From NCBI GenBank assembly GCA_010279815.1, contig QEOQ01000192.1, positions 604,961-668,960 on the forward strand: 64,000 nt of DNA. Reading direction: 5' to 3'. Made by a program: the position numbers and the translations under genes. Below, piece after piece: positions 10,889 through 21,950 of this stretch. The notes under the pieces are model-generated. The model saw nothing but the letters and a program-made list of their open reading frames with translations. It was not told the origin of the DNA and did not search any database. Every line of letters starts with the position of its first letter. The stretch's first letter is position 1. This stretch comes from Brachionus plicatilis (Eukaryota; Rotifera; Eurotatoria; Ploima; Brachionidae).

Positions 10889-13421
10889 TTTTAAGATTTT
10901 TTAAGAAAAAGTTTAGAGAACTTACTAATTTATATTAATTTTTGTTTTGGGTAGAACAAATAATTTTGAGAATAAAACTGTTTACCTGACTGTTTTTTTA
11001 TTTTAATGGATTTGTTAAATAAATTTAAAAATTATATAGAAATTGTTCAGTTTTGTTTTGTGTTTTATTTTATTTTTCAAAATGAGAAAAGTTATTTAAG
11101 TATTATTTTTCCATTGTTAAAAATAAGTTTAATTTATAAAAAAACATTAACTAAGGAATTTAAAATTTCTGCTTCATAATTCTAATTTATTTATTAAAAG
11201 TAAAAAAAGCTTTAATAATTTAGTAAAAATAAGCTTGTTTTTCAAACATTTAAAAATCCATATACATAGAAAATAAAGTTTAAATATTTTTTACTGTTTT
11301 TAATTAGAAATGAAAAAATTTGCCACCCTCTCTTCTTATTTAAAATAGAGCTTTAGAATATTTTTGAATATAAAAAATGAATCCTTAGCCCTTATTTATT
11401 CGCTCATTAAAGTTTTTAATATTAAATAAAACTTAAACATTTCCAAAAAAAGAAATTGATTTCTTACTATTTTAAAAATAATTTTTGAATTAAAGAATAT
11501 TGAAAAAATACCTATTTTTGAGTCTGTTTTGTTTTTGTCAAATGTCCTGAAAAATTTTAACTTTCAAGCTACAAAAGGAAGTAGTCCACTTCTTTCTTTT
11601 CTTGCTGTATTACGACATTTACCTTTTATTTAATAACATTGTTTAGCTAAAGTAATTAAGAAGACCACTAAATTATTAAAAAACCCATTATTTAATTTTA
11701 CTTTAAATAAATAGACTACAATTTCTTCTTTTTTTCTTATATTTTTAGCTTTTATTTTTTCTAAAAAATTTTAGTTCTATTTTATAACAATTATTTATTT
11801 TTTATTTTTTATTCAAATATTCACTGTAACTAGATTAAACTTTAATTCAAATTTCTATGTAAAAATATTCATAATTATTGTATTCGTTTTTAAAATTATG
11901 CTCAATTAAAATTAATTTTTTTTTTAATTTCTCATTCGTATTATAAATTATAAAACAAAATATTATTTACATTGGGCTGAAAAGAAGGACTTTGATCCAT
12001 TCTGAGCTGACCCGAATCTGTTTTTAAAAAAAAATTTTTCTTTAAAATTTTTTTTTTTTACATTTTCAAATAATTAAGAATTATTATTATTATAAAAAAA
12101 TAGACACTTTTTACAAGTGTTGAAATAACTACATATTAAAGTACAGTAAAATAATATTTCTTTTTTCAAAATTAAGTTTCTAAGAGTTAAGAAAAAAAAG
12201 AAGAAATTTTTGGGTAGCAATTAAAAAAAAATCTGATTTTAACTTGAAGGAAGTCTCCATCGCTGACAGTCTACTCATCTGCTGACAGACTCCTAGCTCT
12301 ATTTGAGTTGATGGAAAACGAAAAAAAAAATACAGAAAAAAATATATTTTTCATTTAAAGCAAAGAAAAAATGAATGATAATTATTGAAATCAAATAAAA
12401 ATAATCAAGCAATCTAAATTAGACTTTTTTTCTTCATAGTAACTTTTTTGTCTCTCTATTTCAACAAATCCTTTTTTTTTATTTTATTTTGTTTTATCCA
12501 ACTTTTATTTAATATTATTTATGTTGTTTTACTTTGTTTTAATTTTTTTGTAATATGTATATTCTGAAGGAGCATTAGCTCGGTACAAATAAACATACAA
12601 ATAAATAAATATTGTTTGATGAAAAATTAACTTTAAAATGTCAAATGCAAGCATTTTATAATTTTGACTCAGTCGGTATGGATTTCCAAATTCAATAAAA
12701 TCAAAAAAAGGAAGATTAATTAATAAATATTTGGTTTGTTAAAAAAAATTTACTTAAATCAATTTTTTGTGAATAAAAAAAAACAAAAATAGTTTTTTTT
12801 TTAAAAATCTGTGTTGAAGTATAAAAAAAGGTTTTTCTTAATTTTAATGGATATTTTTATTAGTTATTTGTGGTTTTCTTAATAAAATTGTGATATATAA
12901 CTTGTGGTATTTATTAAATAAATTCGCGCGATATAAATAACTTTCTTGTGAAATATTGATTATTTGGCTTTCAACACAGATTTTATCTATAGACCCCTAA
13001 ATTTTGGTTTTAAAAAATTTAAATTGGACAATGGTTCTAGTTTATTTAAAAAAATTTTATAAGAAAATAAAATGAGAAACCTTAAATACAATTTAAGAAA
13101 TAAAAATAATTTAATTGTACTAAAAGCAAAAATAAAGTTCGGAGAGATAACTTTTTATGATTTTATACCAAAATAAATTAACAATTTGTTGTTAATCGTT
13201 TATGTTTATCCTTCAAACATTTCAAAAAATCATTATTATTTCAAAGCATCTATTATTTTTTTCTTAGGCCAATTAAAATTTTTGATTATTATTATTTATT
13301 TATTTGTTTTCAGAATAAGTTAAAAAGTAAAATAAAAAAAAATAAAATAAAAATGTAATAAAATAAAAATAAAATTAAAGTTAATAAAATGAGATAAAAA
13401 AAAGAATCAAAATAAAGTAAA
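10889..13421. other. Intergenic, AT-rich
   Basis: 5' flank of the metalloprotease-EGF gene. It contains only homopolymer-rich DNA and the LINE/SINE tail at 12563. No gene seen. Confidence 0.6.
12563..12610 (+). repeat. LINE/SINE 3' tail, copy 1
   Basis: The sequence TTCTGAAGGAGCATTAGCTC followed by GGTACAAATA and an (AAATAAAT)-type A-rich end recurs, with changes, at 15552 and 57477 on the same strand. The GAGC...GCTC pair can form a small hairpin before the A-rich tail, as in non-LTR element 3' ends. No coding part is attached. Confidence 0.6.
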
Positions 13422-13568
13422 TAACGTAACGATCTGCAATTACCGACATTGTCGTTAAATATAGGTATCCAGAATTAACGACAGGGTCTTATAACATTAA
13501 AAAGGTTATTTAACGACATGTCGGTATGTACATAACGACAATGTCGGTAATTGGAGATCGTTACGTTA
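13422..13568. mobile_element. Short inverted-repeat element (147 bp)
   Basis: Left arm TAACGTAACGATCTGCAATT then ACCGACATTGTCGTTAA; right arm AACGACAATGTCGGTAATTG then GAGATCGTTACGTTA. Further ACGACA words lie between. Ends and size are those of a MITE; no clear target duplication. Confidence 0.65.
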
Positions 13569-13670
13569 AGCTAAAAAAATAAAAGTTGAAAAGACATAAA
13601 TTGGAAAAGATTGTTACATGTGGCACATGTTTGAATAGTTCAAGTTTCAGGAAAATAAGAAAAAATTTAA

Positions 13671-14491
13671 CGTGACATCGACAAAATCTCCAATTGGACA
13701 AATACTTGGCTTATGCGTCTCAATATTGGAAAGTGCAAAATCATGCATATCGGTAACAAAAATCCTAGGACAGAATACAACATACAAGATTACGACTCCT
13801 TGAACAGAATCAAAATTGTTGAAAGCGAATGTGAACGAGACTTGGGTGTTTTAATCTCGAACGATCTAAAGCCTAGAAATCAAGTAAATCAATCGGCATC
13901 AAAAGCTAACAGTATTCTAGGTTTATTGAAACTCACTTTGACCACACGGGACTCGTTCACCTGGAAAAAGTTATACACTTGTTATATTAGACCGCAGATT
14001 GAATTTGCAGTATCTTCTTGGAATCCATACACTAAACAAGATTAGAATACACTAGAAAAGGTTCAGCACAGAGCTACAAAAGTTGCCATCAATTTAAAAA
14101 AGTTAAGCTACGCTAAGCGTTGCGAAATAATGGGTCTAACATCGCTTAAATTACGTAGAACGCGTGGTGACTTAATTCAAAAGTTTAAATTTGAATCAGG
14201 TATCGAAACAATTGATTGGCACACAACACCAATTCGTATTCCCCAGCAGTACGGGCACAGAGAGAGGCTAAGAAGGGAAATCGCCAGGTGCTGTAACCAA
14301 CGTCATTAATTCTTCAACAATAGAATAGTAAACCAATGGAACTTGCTTCCTGATGAAGTCATTATGTCTAAAACCGTGAACGAGTTCAAAAAAAAACTGG
14401 ATAAATTTTTAAAACTGCCACAGGGCGTCCTTGACGCGCTTGCATGATAATAGTCATGCTGCAGTTTAAACTACTACTACTACTACTACTA
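13671..14491 (+). pseudogene. 5'-truncated LINE (jockey/CR1-like) reverse transcriptase fragment
   Basis: Translation gives the C-terminal part of a LINE reverse transcriptase: DIDKISNWTNTWLMRLNIGK, KIMHIG, ERDLGVLISNDL, ASKANSILGLLK, WKKLYTCYIRPQIEFA and WNPYTKQD. In-frame stops follow at about 14043 and 14308, and the final block is NQWNLLPDEVI. The frame ends at 14447 and is followed by a short 3' tail with (CTA)7 at 14471-14491. The catalytic FADD box is missing, so the copy is dead and 5'-truncated, as is common for LINE insertions. Confidence 0.85.
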
Positions 14492-15318
14492 AATAGTAAG
14501 GTAGAAATTACACAATGGAGTTGGGTATTCAATATATCTTGATTCGAAACCTCCTTTGTATTCCTTTACCAGTCTTTCAACCAATGGAATAGAATGACTC
14601 AGTCCTGTTCCAACATATCTCTCACTCAATTCAAAAAGCCGATTCGAGACTGTTAGTAATTGTAGTTTATTAAAAGCCTCATGATGCACGATGTTGGAGG
14701 GAGTATCATATTTTAACTTAAGAATAGACCTGACTGCTGTATTCTGAATTGCTTGTAGTTTTTTGATATTATTTTCTGAAAATGAATTTAAGCAAGGAAA
14801 AGAATAGTCTAAAATTGATCCGACTAAAGATTTATATAAATTTCCTAGTATGTTTTGATTGAGACCCCATTTTAAGTTTGACAATATCTTAATAATGTTT
14901 AGTCTTTTATTGCAGCGTTCTTTAATTTCGTCTACCAGTATATTAAAGTTTAACTTAGAATCAAATTTAATACCAAGAAACTTGATTTCTTTTTGGCTCA
15001 CTATTCTGTTTCCATAAATTTTTAAGTTTAGATTATCACTCTCTTTTTTGTACCTAGAAAAGACTACTGAACACGACTTTTCAACTGATATCTTCATTTT
15101 CCATTTAATAAGCCATTGTCCTAGTTCGTTGGTGTATTTAGTAATCTTATTTTCTAGGTTCCCCTTTTTGTTATAAATGAAGAATGTAACTAGATCATCT
15201 GCGAAAAGCAGAGAGTATTCATTATTTGTTTTGTTTCTTTTGGGGATGTCATTAATATATATACTAAATAAAAGAGGACTAATTACTGAGCCTTGAGGAA
15301 CACCTGATATAAAAGTAT
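14489..15318 (-). pseudogene. Second 5'-truncated LINE reverse transcriptase fragment, opposite strand
   Basis: The reverse strand stays open for about 276 codons. It includes the RT palm blocks GVPQGSVISPLLFSIYIND and LLFADDLVTFF, then IKFLGIKFDSKLN, LYKSLVGSILDYSF, LQAIQNTAVR and LSERYVGTGLSHS. It begins abruptly at an AT dinucleotide-rich tract (15317-15365), so the 5' part is lost. The stop codon is the first TAG of the (TAG)n tail that it shares with the LINE fragment on the other strand. The sequence belongs to a different family from that neighbour. No stop or frameshift is visible in the remaining frame, suggesting a fairly young insertion. Confidence 0.85.
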
Positions 15319-15365
15319 ATGTATATATATATGTATAGTATATAGTATATATATAATATATAATT
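15317..15365. repeat. AT dinucleotide microsatellite
   Basis: Alternating TA/GTATA tract at the truncated 5' boundary of the minus-strand LINE fragment. Confidence 0.8.
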
Positions 15366-15551
15366 TATTAATTTAATTAAATAAAATTTTTATTGAATTA
15401 AATAAAAGAATATCAATCAATTAATATTAATTTTAATTTTTTTTTATGTGCTTTTGAGATATGAATTGTTTAACCATCATATTATCATTTTTTTTAAAAA
15501 TTATTTTCCATTTTTATTTTATCGTATTTAAGTTTATTTTTATTCTTATTT

Positions 15552-15615
15552 TTTATTCTGAAAGAGCATTAGCATGAGCATAGCACGGTAAAGATAGACA
15601 AATAAATAAATTAAA
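15552..15615 (+). repeat. LINE/SINE 3' tail, copy 2
   Basis: TATTCTGAAAGAGCATTAGC, a short insertion (ATGAGCATAGC), then ACGGTAAAGATAGACAAATAAATAAAT. It is the most diverged of three related tails in this window and lies just upstream of the MYND gene. Confidence 0.5.
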
Positions 15616-15835
15616 AATAAATTTTTGTGCTATTAGATATATGCTATTTTCATCCAAAAATTTTTTCGAAGTAAATTTAAAAATTCTCAACATTTTAATT
15701 TCAATGTAAGATTTTCAAAGTTTTATATATGAATAAAATTTATTTTTAAAATTTAAATTTTACAATAAGTTTCATTTTTCTAATTTTAACCAGCTGGGAC
15801 CAAACACGTTACATTTAGATTTTAAAATTAAAGTA

Positions 15836-16438
15836 ATGTCAGATTCAAATAATTCAATTCATGAGCCATGCAAAGCTTGCGCACAAGAAAACGCTCGCTT
15901 TCGATGTGGCAACTGCAAATCTATATGGTACTGTTCAAAAGAATGTCAAAAAACAGACTGGAAAAATCACAAACCCAATTGCAATCATGATGCCGAAAAG
16001 CTTATAAGCATTGTGGTTGTAAATGGAGATGAAGTTTTCGATCAGAAAGTTCCAAAATTTGAGGTCGATCCCACAAATGGATGGATACCATGTGTAATTA
16101 CTGAAATGATTGGAATACCAGTTATGGTTAAGAGATGGGCACCCTATACTAAAAAACCTCATAGAGAGCTTGGAATTTTTTACATGGTTGATCCAGTGAG
16201 TGGCCTTGCTGGTACAGAATGGCAGATGGGATGCGGAGTTATTGCTTTCGCCCAAATGAACAAGACTGACTTTCCAGTTCAGCTTTTTTGGGACTTGTAC
16301 TCATACATTTATACTTTAATGGACTACTATGGAGACGAAAATTTTGATTATGAAAAATTTAAGAAAAATCAACTTAACTACAAATCATTCAGAGAATACC
16401 AGATTGATAAGCATAAACTGCAGGGTATTATCGATTAA
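15836..16438 (+). CDS. MYND zinc-finger protein, about 200 aa
   Basis: Single exon, 200 aa. The N-terminus is a textbook MYND finger with all eight ligands: C12, C15, C24, C27, C33, C37, H45, C49. The remaining 150 residues form an acidic, aromatic-rich region that I do not recognise; there is no SET domain, so this is not an SMYD methyltransferase. MYND fingers bind proline-rich partner peptides, so an adaptor role is likely but unproven. The ATG follows a stop-rich AT stretch, and an acceptor-like TTTTAACCAG lies about 43 bases upstream. An AATAAA-rich stretch follows the stop. It stands alone between transposon debris and a gene-poor region. Confidence 0.85.
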   Translation: MSDSNNSIHEPCKACAQENARFRCGNCKSIWYCSKECQKTDWKNHKPNCNHDAEKLISIVVVNGDEVFDQKVPKFEVDPTNGWIPCVITEMIGIPVMVKRWAPYTKKPHRELGIFYMVDPVSGLAGTEWQMGCGVIAFAQMNKTDFPVQLFWDLYSYIYTLMDYYGDENFDYEKFKKNQLNYKSFREYQIDKHKLQGIID

Positions 16439-19400
16439 ATTTTTAATCAAAAAACCGCTTTTTTAGTTATTTTTTTGTTTTATTTAAATTTAAGGAAAAA
16501 AAATAAAATAAATTTATTTGAAATTTTTCTCTTGGATCTCTAAATTAATTCAAAAATAAAATAATTTTAAAATTAAAGTTAGTTAATTGAACAGTAAAAT
16601 TATTCAAATTAGCTGGATTGAAATTTAGAATTAAAAAAAGAAGCATATTTAAATTTAAATTTCAAAGGTATGAAAAGGAATTTTTCACAAAAAGACTTCA
16701 AGATGTTACAAAATGAAAATTTTAGTAATTTTTCTTAACTACTTAGTTTTAAGAAACATTGTTAATTGGAGAGTTCCGTTAAATTTATTTATTTAGGATA
16801 TCTAAAAAATTTGTTTTTTTTTTGTGAGAAGGATTTTTCAACTACTTAAATTTTATAATACAATCATTAAGATTAAGTACAGAAATTATTTTCAAGAAAA
16901 AATTTTTGCAGTATTAGCCGGTTTTCTTTGTAAACTTCTTATTAAATGTCCAAATTAACAATTTAGCACGGACCGTCTTAAGACTAGTAATTTATCAATA
17001 AAATAATAAATTTTTCAAAATACTTAAATAAAAATTTTCCTCAATTTTTTTTTTTTTTTAGATCATTTTAATTATTAACAAAATGTATAAATTATATTAA
17101 AAATTTTTTTTTTTTAATTTAACAAACCTGTTATGAGACCACTCATTTAATTTTGACTGGACATCTAAAATGGTCTTTTTTGAGATCATGAAGTTGCACT
17201 TAAAAATTTAGTTAAAATTTGCATTGTAAGACTTAATTTTTAGAATTGAAGAATTTTTAAATTTGACAGCAAATTATTTTGGTTTGCTAATTTTTAATAA
17301 CTCTTATTTCTAATTTTATCACAAATTTTACTAAGTGATTTTATTTTTATAAATAGCATGCTTAAAATTCTTATTCTATAAAAAAAAATATCCTTAAAAA
17401 AAGCTTATTGTATTGCATTCCAAGCGATGATCTTTTTTCTTATTTGGTCTAGGCTTTTATGAATTTTTTTAATAATTAAAAAATACGATTTTTCCCTTCC
17501 AAACAACATGAAACATTTTTAATAAACGATTTATTTCTTTTTACAAAACTTATTTTTATTTAATTAAATCTTTATTTCATAATTTTAATTTATTTGAACA
17601 AAAAACCAATAAAGAAATTTTTTTCTGGAATTGTCTTGTTTTTTTTTATTTAAAAATGTAGGATTATTTATATTTTTATTATAAAGTTAATTTTTTCTAA
17701 AAACTTGGATCACTAATTTGACAAGATCCAATCCGTGATAAAGTTTATTTATTTAAAAGAGTTAAAGATCGATTTCTGATTTTTAATTGAAGTTTTTTCT
17801 ATATTTGAAATTTTTGAACTTTCATTAGAAATATTCATAAAATCAAAAAGAAAATAATATTTAAAAAAAAACAGCATTGTTTATTTTTTAAATGTTCAAA
17901 CGAATTTCGATAGACTATTTCGGTCTTTTATATTGTCTTTTCTAATTGATCTTAAATTAATTCTTTTAAGTTCTTTGTTTGAAAACTTTTAATACAAATT
18001 TTAATTTTAATTAAAATATATTACAGCGAAACAAAGTTAAATTTTGAATTGCAAAATTTCAAAATACTGATTAAAATTAAATTTTATTTAAGATAAATAT
18101 AATTTTTTTCAGATTTTTACTCGAACCCTTATTTTTGTCTTATTTTTATCTTTATACTTATTTTAACTTTTTGATTTTTTTACATCGCCTTAAAAGCGTT
18201 CATTGAAATAAATAATAATAATATTAATTAAATTTTTTTTCTAGTAAAAGATTAAACAAATCATTTTTAATAAAGTTTGGACATTTATTATTTAAAATTA
18301 ATAGAAATTTTTTTTTTTTAAATCAAAATTCTAAAATTTTGAAATTTACATTTGATTAAGAACTTCAATCAGCCCAAAAATTACCCATAAAATTACAAGA
18401 TTATTTATAAAGTAGAAGCCTTGCAAGACCGATAATCTTGACCGATATTCGATAAGTTGATAATCATCTCAAAAAATTTATCTTAAGATATTAAAATTAA
18501 TCTTTGATTAATTCAATTAATTTAAATGGAACACACTTTACTTGTTATCCAGATTATTAAAATAAAATAATTAAAAAAAAATTTTTTTCGTAACCCATTG
18601 ATAAAATCGATATTTAAAGTCATTTCTTTACTTTTTTTAAATTTTTTATTTTTTTTTTAAAGTACATGTGGAAAGATAGATCTTTTCATTTTATGACTTA
18701 TTTGGAATTTAATATTTTAATTTTATTTTTAAATTCAAATCTGAATGCTAGAAACAAATACTTTTGAAATAAAAATTTCAAATCAAACTTTAAAAAATGA
18801 GTTGAACATTTAAATTTAAAAATCGATTTTATCAATGGGTTGTGAAAAAAAAAATTTTAAATCATTTTATTTTTATAATCTAAGCATATTACACTTAAAT
18901 AAATTCAATAATTAATTTTAATGCTTAAAGATATTAAATTGAAATTTTATTTTTGAATTGATCATCAACTTAGACATTTGAACAAGACGTCATAATTTTT
19001 TTATAAATAAATAAGATGAAAAATTTTAAAATATTGAATATGGAAAAATTACAAAAAATTTTTTTAAGGCGAAAAAAAAAGTTTAAAAATATCTTAGCAC
19101 ACTAGAATTCATTTTAAAATTTAATTAATATAATCGTCATTTTTTTTAAAGAAAGAAATTTATCTCATGATACCTTTCAAAGATAAAAAAATAATTAACC
19201 AAAAAAATTTAAATTAAAATTTTTTTCAAATTATGATTATGATAAAATTTGCTAAGAAGTAAGCTTAGTAATAAATTTTCGAAAATCACTTGATTTAAAT
19301 CCGAGCTTGGTGGAGAGAAAAATAATTTCTACACAGTCACATGATAGATGAGCCAAATTTTTTATGCTAAAAACCAACTCATAAGTAAAAATATAAAAAT

Positions 19401-19700
19401 CAATAAGACTGACAAAAGACTGCCATCAAAGCAACAACCAAATGCAAATATACATTTTTTGAATAAATAAAATTTAAAATTCAAATTGTCACAAATACAG
19501 CCAAATATTCATTTCATTTCAGAAGGTGATCGTGCAAGCTCTCTAACTAATGATCAAGCTAACTTGGCTTTCATTTAGTATGCCGCATTCAAAACTAATG
19601 CGTTTTTCTCTCTTTTTTTTTTTTTTTGCTAAATTTTTTCTTCATTTCTTCATACTAAATCGTCATCATTTAACAAATAAAAAATTTCACATAGATAACC
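16439..19700. other. Intergenic, AT-rich, between the MYND and GDI genes
   Basis: One inverted-repeat element (18551-18891). The last 430 bases before GDI are less homopolymeric (CACATGAT, TGATCGTGCAAGC words) and probably hold its promoter. No coding sequence seen. Confidence 0.55.
18551..18891. mobile_element. Inverted-repeat element (341 bp)
   Basis: Arms of about 70 bp: AGATTATTAAAATAAAATAA...AACCCATTGATAAAATCGAT on the left and the inverse ...ATCGATTTTATCAATGGGTT...TTTTTATAATCT on the right. No target duplication recognised. Confidence 0.65.
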
Positions 19701-21032
19701 ATGGATGAGCAATACGACGCAGTTATTCTTGGCACTGGCCTCAAAGAATGCGTTCTGGCCGGCCTAATGGGTGTAGCTGGCAAAAAAATTCTGCACATGG
19801 ACAGAAACAAGTATTACGGAGGCGAGAGCGCCTCCATAACACCACTGGAAGAGTTTTACACCAAGTTCAACATGCCCAAGCCGTCAGCGAACATGGGTCG
19901 CGGCAGAGACTGGAATGTGGACTTGATACCCAAGTTTTTGATGGCCAACGGCCTGCTTGTCAAGCTGCTCATCCACACTGGCGTCACCAGGTATCTGGAG
20001 TTCAAGAGTGTGGAGGGCTCTTATGTGTTCAAGGAAAACAAGATCCACAAGGTGCCCGCTGACGAAAAGGAAGCGCTGGCCAGCGGCCTCATGGGTCTCT
20101 TTGAGAAAAGAAGATTCAGAAATTTTTTGCTCTGGGTACAAGACTTTGACGAGAATGATCCCAAGACCTTCAAAGACAAAAACCCCCATGAACCAATATC
20201 GGAAACTTACAAAAAATTTGGTCTCGACAAGGGAACCATTGACTTTATTGGACACGCAATGGCCCTGTACCTGAACGACGACTATCTTGCACAGCCAGCT
20301 CTGGAGACCATTAAGAGGATCAGACTGTACTCGGAGTCGCTGATCCGCTATGGCAAATCGCCCTACTTGTATCCACTGTACGGTCTTGGCGAGCTTCCAC
20401 AGGGCTTTGCCCGATTGAGCGCCATCTACGGCGGCACCTACATGCTGGACAAACCAGTGGACGAGATTGTGTATGAGGACGGCAAGGTTGTTGGAGTGAG
20501 GTCGGGAGATGAGACCGTCAAATGCAAATTGGTCATTTGTGATCCATCCTATGTGCCAGACAAGGTGAAAAAAGTGGGACAAGTGATCAGAGCTATCTGC
20601 ATTTTGAACCATCCAATTGCCAACACCAAGGACTCGCTCTCCTGCCAGATAATCATACCTCAGAACCAAGTGAACAGAAAATCGGACATTTACGTCTGCT
20701 GTGTGTCATACACTCACCAAGTGGCAAGCAATGGATGGTTTTTGGCGATTGTGAGCACCACTGTGGAGACCAGCGACCCGCACTCGGAGATCAAGCCCGG
20801 CCTGGACCTGTTGGGGCCCATAGAGCAAAAATTTGTCTCTGTCAGCGATTTGTATGAGCCAGTGGATGATGGATCGAGCAGCAATGTGTTCATTACCAAG
20901 TCGTATGATGCTACCACTCATTTTGAGAGCACTTGTTTGGACATATTGAATGTGTATGAGAAGATTATTGGCGAGAAGTTCGACTTTTCCAAGGTTACCC
21001 GCGGTCTGGGACAAGAAGACGAGGAAAATTGA
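19701..21032 (+). CDS. GDI: Rab GDP dissociation inhibitor
   Basis: Intronless, 443 aa, close to the 447 aa of vertebrate GDIs. The N-terminal dinucleotide-like motif [13 protein letters not shown] (9-21) and the DRNKYYGG block (34-41) are the signature of the GDI/REP family. GDI extracts prenylated, GDP-bound Rab GTPases from membranes and returns them to donor compartments, acting in the cytosol. The length and absence of the long REP insertion favour GDI over REP. The ATG sits in a good context (ACCATGG) seven bases after an acceptor-like CACATAG. A polyadenylation signal AATAAA lies at 21065-21070. The reading frame is much richer in G and C than its surroundings, and the lack of introns contrasts with the other long genes here. 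A recent retrocopy is a possible reason. Confidence 0.97.
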   Translation: MDEQYDAVILGTGLKECVLAGLMGVAGKKILHMDRNKYYGGESASITPLEEFYTKFNMPKPSANMGRGRDWNVDLIPKFLMANGLLVKLLIHTGVTRYLEFKSVEGSYVFKENKIHKVPADEKEALASGLMGLFEKRRFRNFLLWVQDFDENDPKTFKDKNPHEPISETYKKFGLDKGTIDFIGHAMALYLNDDYLAQPALETIKRIRLYSESLIRYGKSPYLYPLYGLGELPQGFARLSAIYGGTYMLDKPVDEIVYEDGKVVGVRSGDETVKCKLVICDPSYVPDKVKKVGQVIRAICILNHPIANTKDSLSCQIIIPQNQVNRKSDIYVCCVSYTHQVASNGWFLAIVSTTVETSDPHSEIKPGLDLLGPIEQKFVSVSDLYEPVDDGSSSNVFITKSYDATTHFESTCLDILNVYEKIIGEKFDFSKVTRGLGQEDEEN

Positions 21033-21413
21033 AATCAAAGGTCATATATAAAAATGGATTTCGAAATAAATTATTTCAGTGTCGGATTTGAATTTTAAAA
21101 AAAGACAAATCGTTTAAAATCAATTTTTTTCTTTTTAGATGTAACTTTTAAAATTCGTTCATTATTCAAAACTTTTTCGATGTTTAATTGATATTTTAAG
21201 TTAATAAAAATTTATTTGCATTTTAAATCATTTATTAAAAATTCGATTTTAAAAAAGATTTTTTTTTTTTCAAGTTACAAGTTTTTTTTAAGATGATGGT
21301 ATAAACTGTTTTGTCGAGTATTGAAGAAAGTTTATGGCTCAAAAAGTTCAACCTTGATTTGATTTAAGAGTGGATGAGACCCTTGAAATTTGTTAAAATA
21401 TGCAAAAATTTTA

Positions 21414-21950
21414 ACTTGGGCGAAATTTTGACATGAGTTAATTAATTAAATGAATTAGTTATTTTGTTAACTCATTTTTTAGATTTTTTTTTTGCTTAAA
21501 TATTTTGATTTTTTTTATTATTAAAAAAATAATTTGGGTGGATATCCTGGGCAGTTCCGAAAGACGAGCCTCAATCTTTTCAGCCTCATGCTAGGAAAGT
21601 GTTCACGAAATTTTTACATATTGAAAAGTTGAAAAAAATAAAAATTGAGTTTTTAGTTTAAATTATAAACTGAAATTGTCAATTGACCAGAAGAGAAAAA
21701 TAAAAAAGATTGAGTTATTCGATTTTATCAAAAATAGTTAACTTTTTTGTTTTTGTAAATTTTGCTTAAATCCTTTTCTTTTTAATAAAAACTTTTATTG
21801 AACAATTATTCTTTTTTTAAAAACACCAATGTGAAAATCACCTTTTTTTTGAGACCAAAAATTGGATTAAAAAAATGAGTAAAAAAAAACACGAGTTATT
21901 TTTTAATTAACTCATTTTTTTTTAACTCATGTCAAAACTTCACCCCAGTT
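21414..21950. mobile_element. Inverted-repeat element (about 537 bp)
   Basis: Left ACTTGGGCGAAATTTTGACA then TGAGTTAATTAATTAA; right TTAATTAACTCA...TGAGTTAA inverse ending TTCACCCCAGTT. AAATTTTA flanks both sides (21406-21413, 21951-21958), a plausible 8-bp duplication. A related left end occurs at 69-115 of this window. No transposase seen. Confidence 0.6.

Noticed and set aside
19884..20669. 261-codon open frame on the strand opposite GDI
   Set aside because: It mirrors a conserved GDI exon; its composition follows GDI codons and it matches no family. Shadow frame.
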